Assembly (NCBI GenBank): GCA_966250335.1
Contig: CBINGZ010000043.1
Coordinates: forward strand, 1-51,284
Direction of reading: 5' to 3'
Source of the DNA: OLB7 sp966250335
GTDB lineage: Bacteria > Bacteroidota > Ignavibacteria > OLB7
DNA length: 51,284 nucleotides
Part shown: positions 26,627 to 33,837 of the stretch, one piece after another
Numbering within the stretch: position 1 is the first letter of the stretch
Layout: each line of letters begins with the position of its first letter
Made by a program: the position numbers and the translations under genes
Notes under the pieces: generated by a model
The model's database searches: none
What the model saw: the letters and a program-made list of their open reading frames with translations, nothing else
What the model was told of the DNA's origin: nothing

Positions 26627-27541
26627 ATGGCAGATACGACGGCAACATCGGCGATCGAGAGTCCGGAGGGAGATCTCCCTCCCGGCGGCGATATCGTCGC
26701 GGCCGAGACGCGGCATGCGGCCGAGGAGTTCCCCGACCGCCGTTCGCTGAAGGTTGCCATCCGGATGCTCGTGATCGGGATGCTCCTTCTCTCGACCGTC
26801 AGGATCTTCATCCTTGAACCGTACAGCATCCCGACCGGCTCGATGCGGTCGACCATTCTGGAAGGGGATGTGATCCTGGTCAACAAGCTCCCCTACACGA
26901 TCCGCTCCCTCCGCTACATTCCGTTCACGCAGATCAGGCTCCCCTATCTTGAGACGCCGGGGCTCGGGACGCTGGAACGGGGGGATGTCGTCGTCTTCGA
27001 TTTCCCGAGCCCTCCCGGCGTGATCTCTCCGGAAGGACAGTTCGTAAAACGATGTGTTGCCGTCGCCGGCGACACGATCCGGCTGATCGACGGACGGATC
27101 AGGGTGAACGGCATCGAGGTCCCCCCCGCGCCGGGGACGGCAGGCGACCCCGTGACCCCGGGACGCCGGGTCCCGATCGTCCGGGGGAGGGCGTACGATC
27201 TGATCCGACGGGGGAACGAGATCGTGGTCCCGTACGAAGGCTATACGATCGAGATCGATTCGGTCTCCGCCGAGCGCTGGCGGTCGGTGATCGAGGGGGA
27301 GGGGGTCTCGGTGGAATATCGAAACAGGATAGTCTTCCTCGCCGGGCTTCCCGCCACGCACTATGTCTTCCGCAGGAATTATTTCTTCGCACTGGGAGAT
27401 AATTCCGGCGACAGCTACGACAGCCGCTTCTTCGGCTTCATCCCGTTCGACAATCTGATAGGAAGGGCCTGGGTGGTCTACTGGTCCCGCGAACCCGACG
27501 GCGGAGTCCGTTGGAACCGGCTGGGAACAGGGGTGGATTGA
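26627..27541 (+). CDS. lepB: Type I signal peptidase (paralogue 4 of 4, divergent)
   Basis: The 304-residue enzyme has a membrane helix at about 43-62 (VAIRMLVIGMLLLSTVRIFI), nucleophile S72 in IPTGSMRSTILEGD and general base K141 in FVKRCVAVAGDT. Box E is ALGDNSGDSYDSRFFGFIP. It is clearly further from paralogues 2 and 3 than they are from each other: the loop before the Lys box and the insertion before box E differ throughout. It may be the older, housekeeping copy or a specialised one. The hemW gene follows, 113 nt later at the chosen start. Confidence 0.93.
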   Translation: MADTTATSAIESPEGDLPPGGDIVAAETRHAAEEFPDRRSLKVAIRMLVIGMLLLSTVRIFILEPYSIPTGSMRSTILEGDVILVNKLPYTIRSLRYIPFTQIRLPYLETPGLGTLERGDVVVFDFPSPPGVISPEGQFVKRCVAVAGDTIRLIDGRIRVNGIEVPPAPGTAGDPVTPGRRVPIVRGRAYDLIRRGNEIVVPYEGYTIEIDSVSAERWRSVIEGEGVSVEYRNRIVFLAGLPATHYVFRRNYFFALGDNSGDSYDSRFFGFIPFDNLIGRAWVVYWSREPDGGVRWNRLGTGVD

Positions 27542-27654
27542 ACGCTCCCTCCCCGCCGTATCGCCGGGTCCGGGGAACGCTCCGGGTCCGGCTCCGTCAT
27601 AATTGCCGACGACGTTCTACGCCTCGAACGATCTCCAATCCGAATATTCTCAAC

Positions 27655-28848
27655 GTGGCAGGTTTATATCTCCATATTCCGTTCTGCGAGCGGAAGTGCA
27701 TCTACTGCAATTTCTACTCGGTGGAGACGCTGGAGTCGCGAGAGCGATTTCTGGAGGCGCTCATCCGTGAGATCGACATGCGGGCCGACGCGCTGGCGGG
27801 GCGCCCCGCGGCTCCTCGTGAATACTCCACCATCTTCTTCGGCGGCGGAACCCCGTCGCTCCTCTCACCCGCCGAACTGGAGCGGATCATGTCGAGGCTC
27901 CGTGATCGGTTCGCAATAGCGTCCGACGCCGAGTTCACGATGGAGTGCAACCCCGGTGCGCTCACCACGGGATGGCTCGGCGGCTACAGAGATCTGGGGG
28001 TCAACAGACTCAGTTTCGGCGTGCAGTCGTTTCATGACGACGAGCTTGCGTTCCTCAGCCGCATCCACACGGCGGATGAGGCGCGGGGGAGCATCAGGGC
28101 GGCGATGGAGGTCTTCGACAACGTTTCGCTCGACCTCATCTTCGCCCTCCCCGGTCAGACCCGCGAACGCTGGCGCTCCAACCTTGTGGAGGGGGTCGAG
28201 CTGGGAACGGGGCACATCAGCGCCTATTCGCTTATCTTCGAGCCCGGAACTCCTCTGAACACGATGCGTCTGGCCGGCAGGGTCGCCCCCGCGCCGGAAG
28301 GGCTCGACGCCGACATGTACGAGGAGACGATGGAGACCCTCTCGGCCAGGGGGTTCCGTCAGTATGAAGTGAGCAACCACGCCCGTCCGGGACGGGAGAG
28401 CCGTCACAACCTGGCGTACTGGGAACGGCGGAGCTATATCTCGTTCGGGCCGTCGGCGCACAGCTTCCTTCGGGGCGACGCCGACGACGCCGCGGCCGTC
28501 CCGGGTGGAGGGAGGCGGTGGGCGAACGTCTCCAGTCTCGCCGCCTATCTGGAGGGGATGGAATCGGGCAGGCTGCCGGTATCGTCCGCCGAATTGCTAA
28601 CTTCGCAGGCGGTTCTGGAGGAGATCGTGATGCTGGGGCTGCGGAGTCGGGGAATAGATCTCGCGGAGTTCCGTGCGGTCGCCGGATGCGATCTGGAGCA
28701 GGCCGCCCCGACCGACATCGCCATGCTGCTGGAGAAGGGCTATGCGGTCCTTGATGAGGGACGGCTGAGCCTGACGTCGAAGGGATATCCCTTTGCCGAT
28801 CATCTCGCATTGAAGATCATCGATGCGGCGGAGAAGATCGCCGCATGA
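27655..28848 (+). CDS. hemW: Radical SAM protein HemW (haem chaperone)
   Basis: The 397-residue protein begins GLYLHIPFCERKCIYCNF, so the 4Fe-4S cysteines are C11, C15 and C18. It has GGGTPSLL for SAM binding and the HemW/HemN-like RHNLAYW. Members once called coproporphyrinogen oxidase are now seen as haem chaperones. The C-terminal HemN-type domain (about 300-395) is complete. The GTG at 27655 is chosen because the radical SAM domain starts directly; the frame is open back to 27511, inside the previous gene, but that extension is basic and unlike the family. No clear ribosome site precedes it. Confidence 0.93.
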   Translation: MAGLYLHIPFCERKCIYCNFYSVETLESRERFLEALIREIDMRADALAGRPAAPREYSTIFFGGGTPSLLSPAELERIMSRLRDRFAIASDAEFTMECNPGALTTGWLGGYRDLGVNRLSFGVQSFHDDELAFLSRIHTADEARGSIRAAMEVFDNVSLDLIFALPGQTRERWRSNLVEGVELGTGHISAYSLIFEPGTPLNTMRLAGRVAPAPEGLDADMYEETMETLSARGFRQYEVSNHARPGRESRHNLAYWERRSYISFGPSAHSFLRGDADDAAAVPGGGRRWANVSSLAAYLEGMESGRLPVSSAELLTSQAVLEEIVMLGLRSRGIDLAEFRAVAGCDLEQAAPTDIAMLLEKGYAVLDEGRLSLTSKGYPFADHLALKIIDAAEKIAA

Positions 28849-28977
28849 TCCACCTCGCTGACGTCCCGGTCCCTTCGGGGCCCGCCGTCATGCACGGAGC
28901 ACGCTCTCCCGGCCCGGAAGGGGGAACAGGCTCCGTTTCCGTTTAATATTCCCTCGTACTGTGCATTTCATCGTACC

Positions 28978-31900
28978 ATGAAACAGTATACCCTGGTCAA
29001 CCGCCTGCTGGCGGGCGTCGCATTTCTGATCACGCTCGTCACCTACGTGGCGACCCTGCAGCCGTCGGTGCCGTTCTGGGACTGCGGCGAGTTCACGGCC
29101 GCCGCCACCTGGCAGCAGGTGCCGCATCCCCCCGGAGCGCCGCTCTGGTTGATCGTTGCGCGATTCTTTCAGATCTTCGTCCCCGGTGAAGCGGGGTGGG
29201 CGATCAACTTCTTCTCCGCCGTCTGCTCCGCCGTCACCGCCGCGCTCCTCTATCTGATCATCGTCATGCTGATGGAACGGTGGCATCCCTACAGGGAGGG
29301 AAAGCCGATCTCCAGCTATCTGACGACCTTCGGCGCCGGAATCATCGGAACGCTCGCCTTCACCTGGAGCGACACGCAGTGGTTCAACTCGGTCGAGTCG
29401 GAAGTCTATGCCGGCGCCGCCACCCTCATCGCCCTGCTGATGTACCTGATGCTCCGCTGGGATCAGGAGGCGGAACGGCCGGGACATGAGCGCTATCTGC
29501 TGCTGATGGCGTATGTGGTCGGCCTTGCGTTCGGCGTCCACCTGCTGGCGCTCCTGATGGTGCCGGGAATCGCGATGGTCGTCTATTTCCGCGCGTACAG
29601 GTTTACCCCTCTCTCGTTCTGCGCGATGCTCGGGATCAGCGGGATTGCGTTCTACGTCTTCGCGTACAAGGCGCCGCTGGAGTATATGCCGAAGATGCTT
29701 GCCGGACAGGATATCGGGATCGGAGGGGGAGCGTCGCAGGTTCTCGGCTTCATCATTCTCCTTGCCCTTGCGGGGCTGATCTGGTGGGCCCGCACGAACA
29801 GGAAGGCGGTTCTCTTCCTCTCCGCGTCGTCGTTCGCCCTGATCCTGCTCGGGTTCACCAGCTACACGCAGATTCTGGTGCGCGCCGAGGCGCATCCCCC
29901 GATGAACGAGAACGAGCCGGACACGATGACCGAGCTCGTCGACTACCTGGGGCGCAAGCAGTACGGCAAGGCCCCCAACTGGCCGCGTCGCTACAAGATC
30001 GAGCCGCTCCACCGCCAGTACCAGGACAAGTACGGCGAATGGAGCATGCCGGTCGGTCAGGATGAGGATGGGTATATCTACGACAGCCGTCAGATCAACT
30101 CGGCCGGGGAAATGAACTTCATGTTCCGCTACCAGATCTGGCATATGTACGTCCGCTACTTCCTCTGGAATTTCGTGGGACGGGTGAGCGACGTGCAGGA
30201 TGCGAACTGGACCTTCATGCGGGTGACCGACGGCAACCCGGTCCCCGGTCCGGAAGCGCCCGAATCGAAGATCAAGCGCGAGTTCATCAGCGAGACCGGC
30301 TATGCCGATCTCTTCCCGATCCAGTTCTACGCTCTTCCGCTGCTGCTCGGTCTCTTCGGGATCTACTATCATTACCGCCGCGACTGGAAGATGGCGCTCG
30401 TCAGCACCGTCCTCTTCCTGCTGCTCGGCGTGCTCGCCACCCTGCAGCAGAACCAGCAGCAGCCGCAGCCGCGCGAACGCGATTACTTCTACGTCGGCTC
30501 GTACATGGTCTTCACCCTCTGGATCGGGCTCGGGGCCGCGGGGATCGTCGAACGGCTCCGCGGAAAGAAGAAGCAGGAGAACGATGAGACGATCGAGGAA
30601 GGAAGGATCGAAGACCGATACGATGGGATCTCGCCCGGTCTGGCCGGCGGCGCCCTTGCCGCCTGCCTTGTTCTGGTCCCCCTGAACATGGCGTTCAACG
30701 GCTGGCAGGCGCACGACCGTTCCGGCAACTGGGTGCCGTGGGATTACGCCTACAACATCCTGCAGAGCTGCGAGAAGGATGCGATCCTCTTCACCAACGG
30801 CGACAACGACACCTTCCCCCTCTGGTACATCCAGGATGTGGACGGCGTCCGCCGCGACGTCAGGATCGTCAACCTCTCGCTGGGGAACACCCTCTGGTAT
30901 GTGTGGCAGTTGAAGAACGAACGTCCCTGGGGCGCACAGAAGGTAAAGCTCAGCTTCCCCGACAACATCCTTGTGGATGGGGCTCAGGGTTCGCTCAGCT
31001 ACACCCGCGAGGCGCCGCGTCCCGTCTCGATCGAGGTCCCCGCCGGCGTCATGAGCTGGGCGACCGGGGGAGCGAACGGGAACGCCGGATCGATGAGCTG
31101 GACTCTGACCGGCGAACGGCTCGGGCAGGGAGATGACTACCTCCTTCGTGTTCAGGACAAGCTGGTGGAGGATATCCTCCGTCAGAACAAGTGGGAGCGT
31201 CCCGTCTACTTCTCCTCCTCCGTGCAGCCGCAGGAATGGACCGGGCTCGACGAATACCTCCGTACCGACGGGCTGGTCTATCGCATTATGCCGGTGAAGC
31301 AGGGGACGGTCCGCTCGATGGAGGCGATGAACTACGAGGTCACGAAGAAATGTCTGATGGAGACGCTTCCGGACGACAAGTATCACACCGAGCCGCATTA
31401 CGGGTTCAAGTTCAGGAACCTGGCGAACAGGGATGTCTTCCTGCTGGAGGATCACCGGCGGCAGGTGGTGGGGAGCATCATGCCGGCCTACCGCGCGCTC
31501 GCCATCTATGAGATCCTGAAGAACCAGGATAAGAAGGCTGCGCTGGCGGTGCTGAACAAGATGGAGGAGCAGGTGCCGAGCGATAAATTCTCGCTCCCTT
31601 ATTATAACCTTGCCGAGCTCGCCACGATCTACGAGCAGGCGGGGGATACCTCGTCGGCCAGAAAGTTCGCGGCGCGAGCAATCGCCGCCGTCGACGCGCT
31701 GGGGAACTGGGCCGAGGAGGACGATCCCGCCTATCGCTACTACCCCCCGATCACCGTCAAGACGCAGATGTACGAGGTGACCGGGGAGTTCGACAAGGCG
31801 ATCGAGGTCTACAAGGAGCTCTACGCGCAGGCGATGCGCCAGAAGGACCCCTCCGCGCCGCAGATCCGTTCTCATGTGGACGAGCTGGTGATCCGTCAGC

Positions 31901-32094
31901 TGCTCGATCGCAGGGATACCGCGGGGGCGGTGACGAAGCTTCGGAAACTGGTCGAGGGCTACCGCGCCGAGACCGATCCGGAGCTGCTGAAGAATATGGC
32001 GGCCCTGGAATCGTGGCTTGCGGAACTGACCGGGACCGCCGTCGCGCAGCCCGACCACACGGCCGTCGACACCACGAAGACAACCGTCCGGTAA
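28978..32094 (+). CDS. DUF2723 GT-C membrane protein, probable protein O-glycosyltransferase (paralogue 1)
   Basis: This is a 1038-residue integral membrane protein with about 11-13 helices up to residue 565, then a soluble domain. The family signature is FWDCGEFTAAATWQQVPHPP near residues 33-52; the D and E are candidate catalytic residues of a GT-C fold. It also has WSDTQWFNSVESEVYA and the soluble GDNDTFPLWYIQDVDGVRRD. The last 180 residues look TPR-like (EQAGDTSSARKFAARA). DUF2723 proteins in Bacteroidetes are considered protein O-mannosyltransferase-like and would use a lipid-linked sugar outside the membrane. The next gene could make that donor. A second copy lies at 33838; this one is about 117 residues longer at the C-terminus. 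Confidence 0.88.
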   Translation: MKQYTLVNRLLAGVAFLITLVTYVATLQPSVPFWDCGEFTAAATWQQVPHPPGAPLWLIVARFFQIFVPGEAGWAINFFSAVCSAVTAALLYLIIVMLMERWHPYREGKPISSYLTTFGAGIIGTLAFTWSDTQWFNSVESEVYAGAATLIALLMYLMLRWDQEAERPGHERYLLLMAYVVGLAFGVHLLALLMVPGIAMVVYFRAYRFTPLSFCAMLGISGIAFYVFAYKAPLEYMPKMLAGQDIGIGGGASQVLGFIILLALAGLIWWARTNRKAVLFLSASSFALILLGFTSYTQILVRAEAHPPMNENEPDTMTELVDYLGRKQYGKAPNWPRRYKIEPLHRQYQDKYGEWSMPVGQDEDGYIYDSRQINSAGEMNFMFRYQIWHMYVRYFLWNFVGRVSDVQDANWTFMRVTDGNPVPGPEAPESKIKREFISETGYADLFPIQFYALPLLLGLFGIYYHYRRDWKMALVSTVLFLLLGVLATLQQNQQQPQPRERDYFYVGSYMVFTLWIGLGAAGIVERLRGKKKQENDETIEEGRIEDRYDGISPGLAGGALAACLVLVPLNMAFNGWQAHDRSGNWVPWDYAYNILQSCEKDAILFTNGDNDTFPLWYIQDVDGVRRDVRIVNLSLGNTLWYVWQLKNERPWGAQKVKLSFPDNILVDGAQGSLSYTREAPRPVSIEVPAGVMSWATGGANGNAGSMSWTLTGERLGQGDDYLLRVQDKLVEDILRQNKWERPVYFSSSVQPQEWTGLDEYLRTDGLVYRIMPVKQGTVRSMEAMNYEVTKKCLMETLPDDKYHTEPHYGFKFRNLANRDVFLLEDHRRQVVGSIMPAYRALAIYEILKNQDKKAALAVLNKMEEQVPSDKFSLPYYNLAELATIYEQAGDTSSARKFAARAIAAVDALGNWAEEDDPAYRYYPPITVKTQMYEVTGEFDKAIEVYKELYAQAMRQKDPSAPQIRSHVDELVIRQLLDRRDTAGAVTKLRKLVEGYRAETDPELLKNMAALESWLAELTGTAVAQPDHTAVDTTKTTVR

Positions 32095-32189
32095 GGCTCG
32101 GCGCCGGGCCCCGCACGATCAATCGTATCTCGATATGCCGCCCGCCCCGCGGAAGGGACGGGCGGCTCCGGTTCTTCTCAGGACGACCG

Positions 32190-32924
32190 ATGCATCTTAC
32201 CTTCATAATCCCAGCCTATAACGAGGGGGCGCGTATCGGCGCGTCCCTTGAGAAGAGCCTTGAATACTTCGGCCGCCAGAGCTACGACTGCGAGGTGCTG
32301 GTGGTGGACGACGGCTCGGCCGACAATACCACGGAGATCGTGGAGCGATATGCCGGCGACACCGTCCGCCTGCTGCGGCAGCCCGCCAACATGGGGAAGG
32401 GGGCCGCGGTACGCCGGGGGATGCTGGAGGGACGCGGGGAGTACCGCATCTTCTCCGATGCCGACTTCTCCACCCCCATCACCGAAACCGCCCCCGTTCT
32501 GGAACTTCTCCGCCGTTACGATGTTGTGATCGGCAGCCGCGCGCTCGACAGAAGCACGGTGAAGGTGCATCAGCCATGGTATCGTGAGACGATGGGAAAG
32601 GGGTTCAACCTGATCGTTCAGGCTGTCGCCGTCCCCGGTATCAAGGATACCCAGTGCGGCTTCAAGGGCTTCCGGGCGGAGGCGGCGCAGGCAATCTTCA
32701 GCCGCGCGAAGATCGACGGATTCAGCTTCGATGTGGAGGCGCTCTACCTGGCGCGTCGTCTCGGCTTCTCGATTCACGAGACGCCGGTGGAATGGTACAA
32801 CGACGCACGGTCGACGCTCCATCCGGTCTACGACTCGCTCCGGATGTTCCGCGAGCTCGTCCGCGTTCGCATGCTGCACCGCGATCTTCCCGCCGCAACG
32901 CGCGGGAAGGGAACGCGCGGCTGA
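32190..32924 (+). CDS. GT2 glycosyltransferase, dolichyl/polyprenyl-phosphate sugar synthase-like
   Basis: The 244-residue GT-A enzyme has FIIPAYNEGARIGASLEKSL, the nucleotide-binding VVDDGSADNTTEIV, NMGKGAAVRRGMLEGRGEY, the metal-binding DADFSTP and GSRALDRSTV. CGFKGFRAEAA and VEWYNDARSTLHPVYDSLRM match the ALG5-like (dolichyl-phosphate beta-glucosyltransferase) and DPM1-like branch. It has no membrane segments, so it acts at the cytoplasmic face. Between two DUF2723 GT-C genes it is the obvious candidate to make their polyprenyl-phosphate hexose donor; the sugar cannot be told. The ATG at 32190 (AGGA 7-8 nt upstream) is where homology starts. Confidence 0.88.
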   Translation: MHLTFIIPAYNEGARIGASLEKSLEYFGRQSYDCEVLVVDDGSADNTTEIVERYAGDTVRLLRQPANMGKGAAVRRGMLEGRGEYRIFSDADFSTPITETAPVLELLRRYDVVIGSRALDRSTVKVHQPWYRETMGKGFNLIVQAVAVPGIKDTQCGFKGFRAEAAQAIFSRAKIDGFSFDVEALYLARRLGFSIHETPVEWYNDARSTLHPVYDSLRMFRELVRVRMLHRDLPAATRGKGTRG

Positions 32925-32963
32925 AGGATACGAACCCAGCGAACTCAATAGCCGGAGAAGAAG

Positions 32964-33629
32964 GTGGTGGAGCAGAATATATCGGACCAGGAGGATACCC
33001 TCTCCTCGGTTCATCGGGCGCTCGTCGGGCGTTATCCCATGTACAAGGCGAACCCGGCGTTCGAGCAGTGGCTGCACGAACGGACCGGCGACGATCCCGC
33101 GGCGATCGAGGCCTATCTCGACACCGTCGACGCGGCGGAGCTGATCGACGGCGAGGGGATTCTGAGAGGGGATTACACATCCCTCCCGATGCCGGAGCGA
33201 CTCGCCGCATCGATCCGTGAACGGTTCGAGCGGCTTCCCCACGATACCCGCGCGGCGCTCACCCGGGGGAGTGTCGAAGGGAAGGAGTTCAGCGAGGCGA
33301 TGGTCGCCGCGATCGCCGGAACCGATGCCGCCGCAGTTCCCCCTCTTCTCCGTCCGGCCCTTGATGCCGGACTGATCGTTTCCAGCGGCGAGGAGACCAT
33401 CTACGGAACCCCCTCGACCCGTTACCGCTTCATGCCGCCGGGCGCGCGTGATCTGATCTACGGCGAGATATCGTCGGAGGATCGGAACAGATACCATACC
33501 TCCGTCGTCGAATATCTGAGCGGCGAGCTCCGGTCGACGGACGATCCGGGGAGGGCCGAGATGCTGGGTAATATGGTCAGCGCACACAACAGAAGCATCA
33601 GCCGGCCCGATCCCGAAGCGGCTCCGTAA
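32964..33629 (+). CDS. Small protein resembling the STAND-ATPase winged-helix segment
   Basis: The 221-residue soluble protein has no P-loop. FERLPHDTRAALTRGSVEGK (about 88-107), then AIAGTDAAAVPPLLRPALDA, GLIVSS and YRFMPPGARDLIYGEISSED, follows the pattern of the winged-helix segment after the NTPase in STAND/AfsR-type regulators (LPxxxRxxLxxASVxGxxF...GLI...YxFxHxxxRdaiY). Here that segment stands alone with a 75-residue N-terminus of unknown type. It starts with GTG, GGAG 6 nt upstream. Located between the GT2 gene and the second DUF2723 gene, it may regulate or bridge them. Function unknown; a remnant of a larger regulator is the alternative. Confidence 0.6.
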   Translation: MVEQNISDQEDTLSSVHRALVGRYPMYKANPAFEQWLHERTGDDPAAIEAYLDTVDAAELIDGEGILRGDYTSLPMPERLAASIRERFERLPHDTRAALTRGSVEGKEFSEAMVAAIAGTDAAAVPPLLRPALDAGLIVSSGEETIYGTPSTRYRFMPPGARDLIYGEISSEDRNRYHTSVVEYLSGELRSTDDPGRAEMLGNMVSAHNRSISRPDPEAAP

Positions 33630-33697
33630 CACGGCCGCCGCGGAATCGACCCCGGGGCCGACCGTACGCGGCCCCGGCGACTCTACCCCATCTTTCC

Positions 33698-33730
33698 CTT
33701 GCACCCTCTCTCCATCTTTTGCCTATCTTG
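33698..33730 (+). promoter_or_regulatory. Possible promoter for second DUF2723 gene
   Basis: TTG at 33699-33701 and TATCTTG at 33724-33730 are 22 nt apart. This is a loose fit to TTG-N19-21-TAnnTTTG. The 208-nt gap after the preceding gene supports a separate promoter somewhere here. Confidence 0.3.
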
Positions 33731-33837
33731 GGCCTTTGCTCTTTCGGTCCCGTCGCCTGATGCCGTGACACCGGTATCGGAGCGGCTCATTCCGCCGAGA
33801 TCGAGATAGGCACGGTCCCCCTTTTTCAGTTATTCCT

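Noticed and set aside
28888..32058. Long open frame on the minus strand (about 1056 codons)
   Set aside because: It is antisense to the DUF2723 gene and rich in Arg, His, Gly and Asp, as expected for a shadow frame in GC-rich DNA. The plus-strand protein has clear family motifs.
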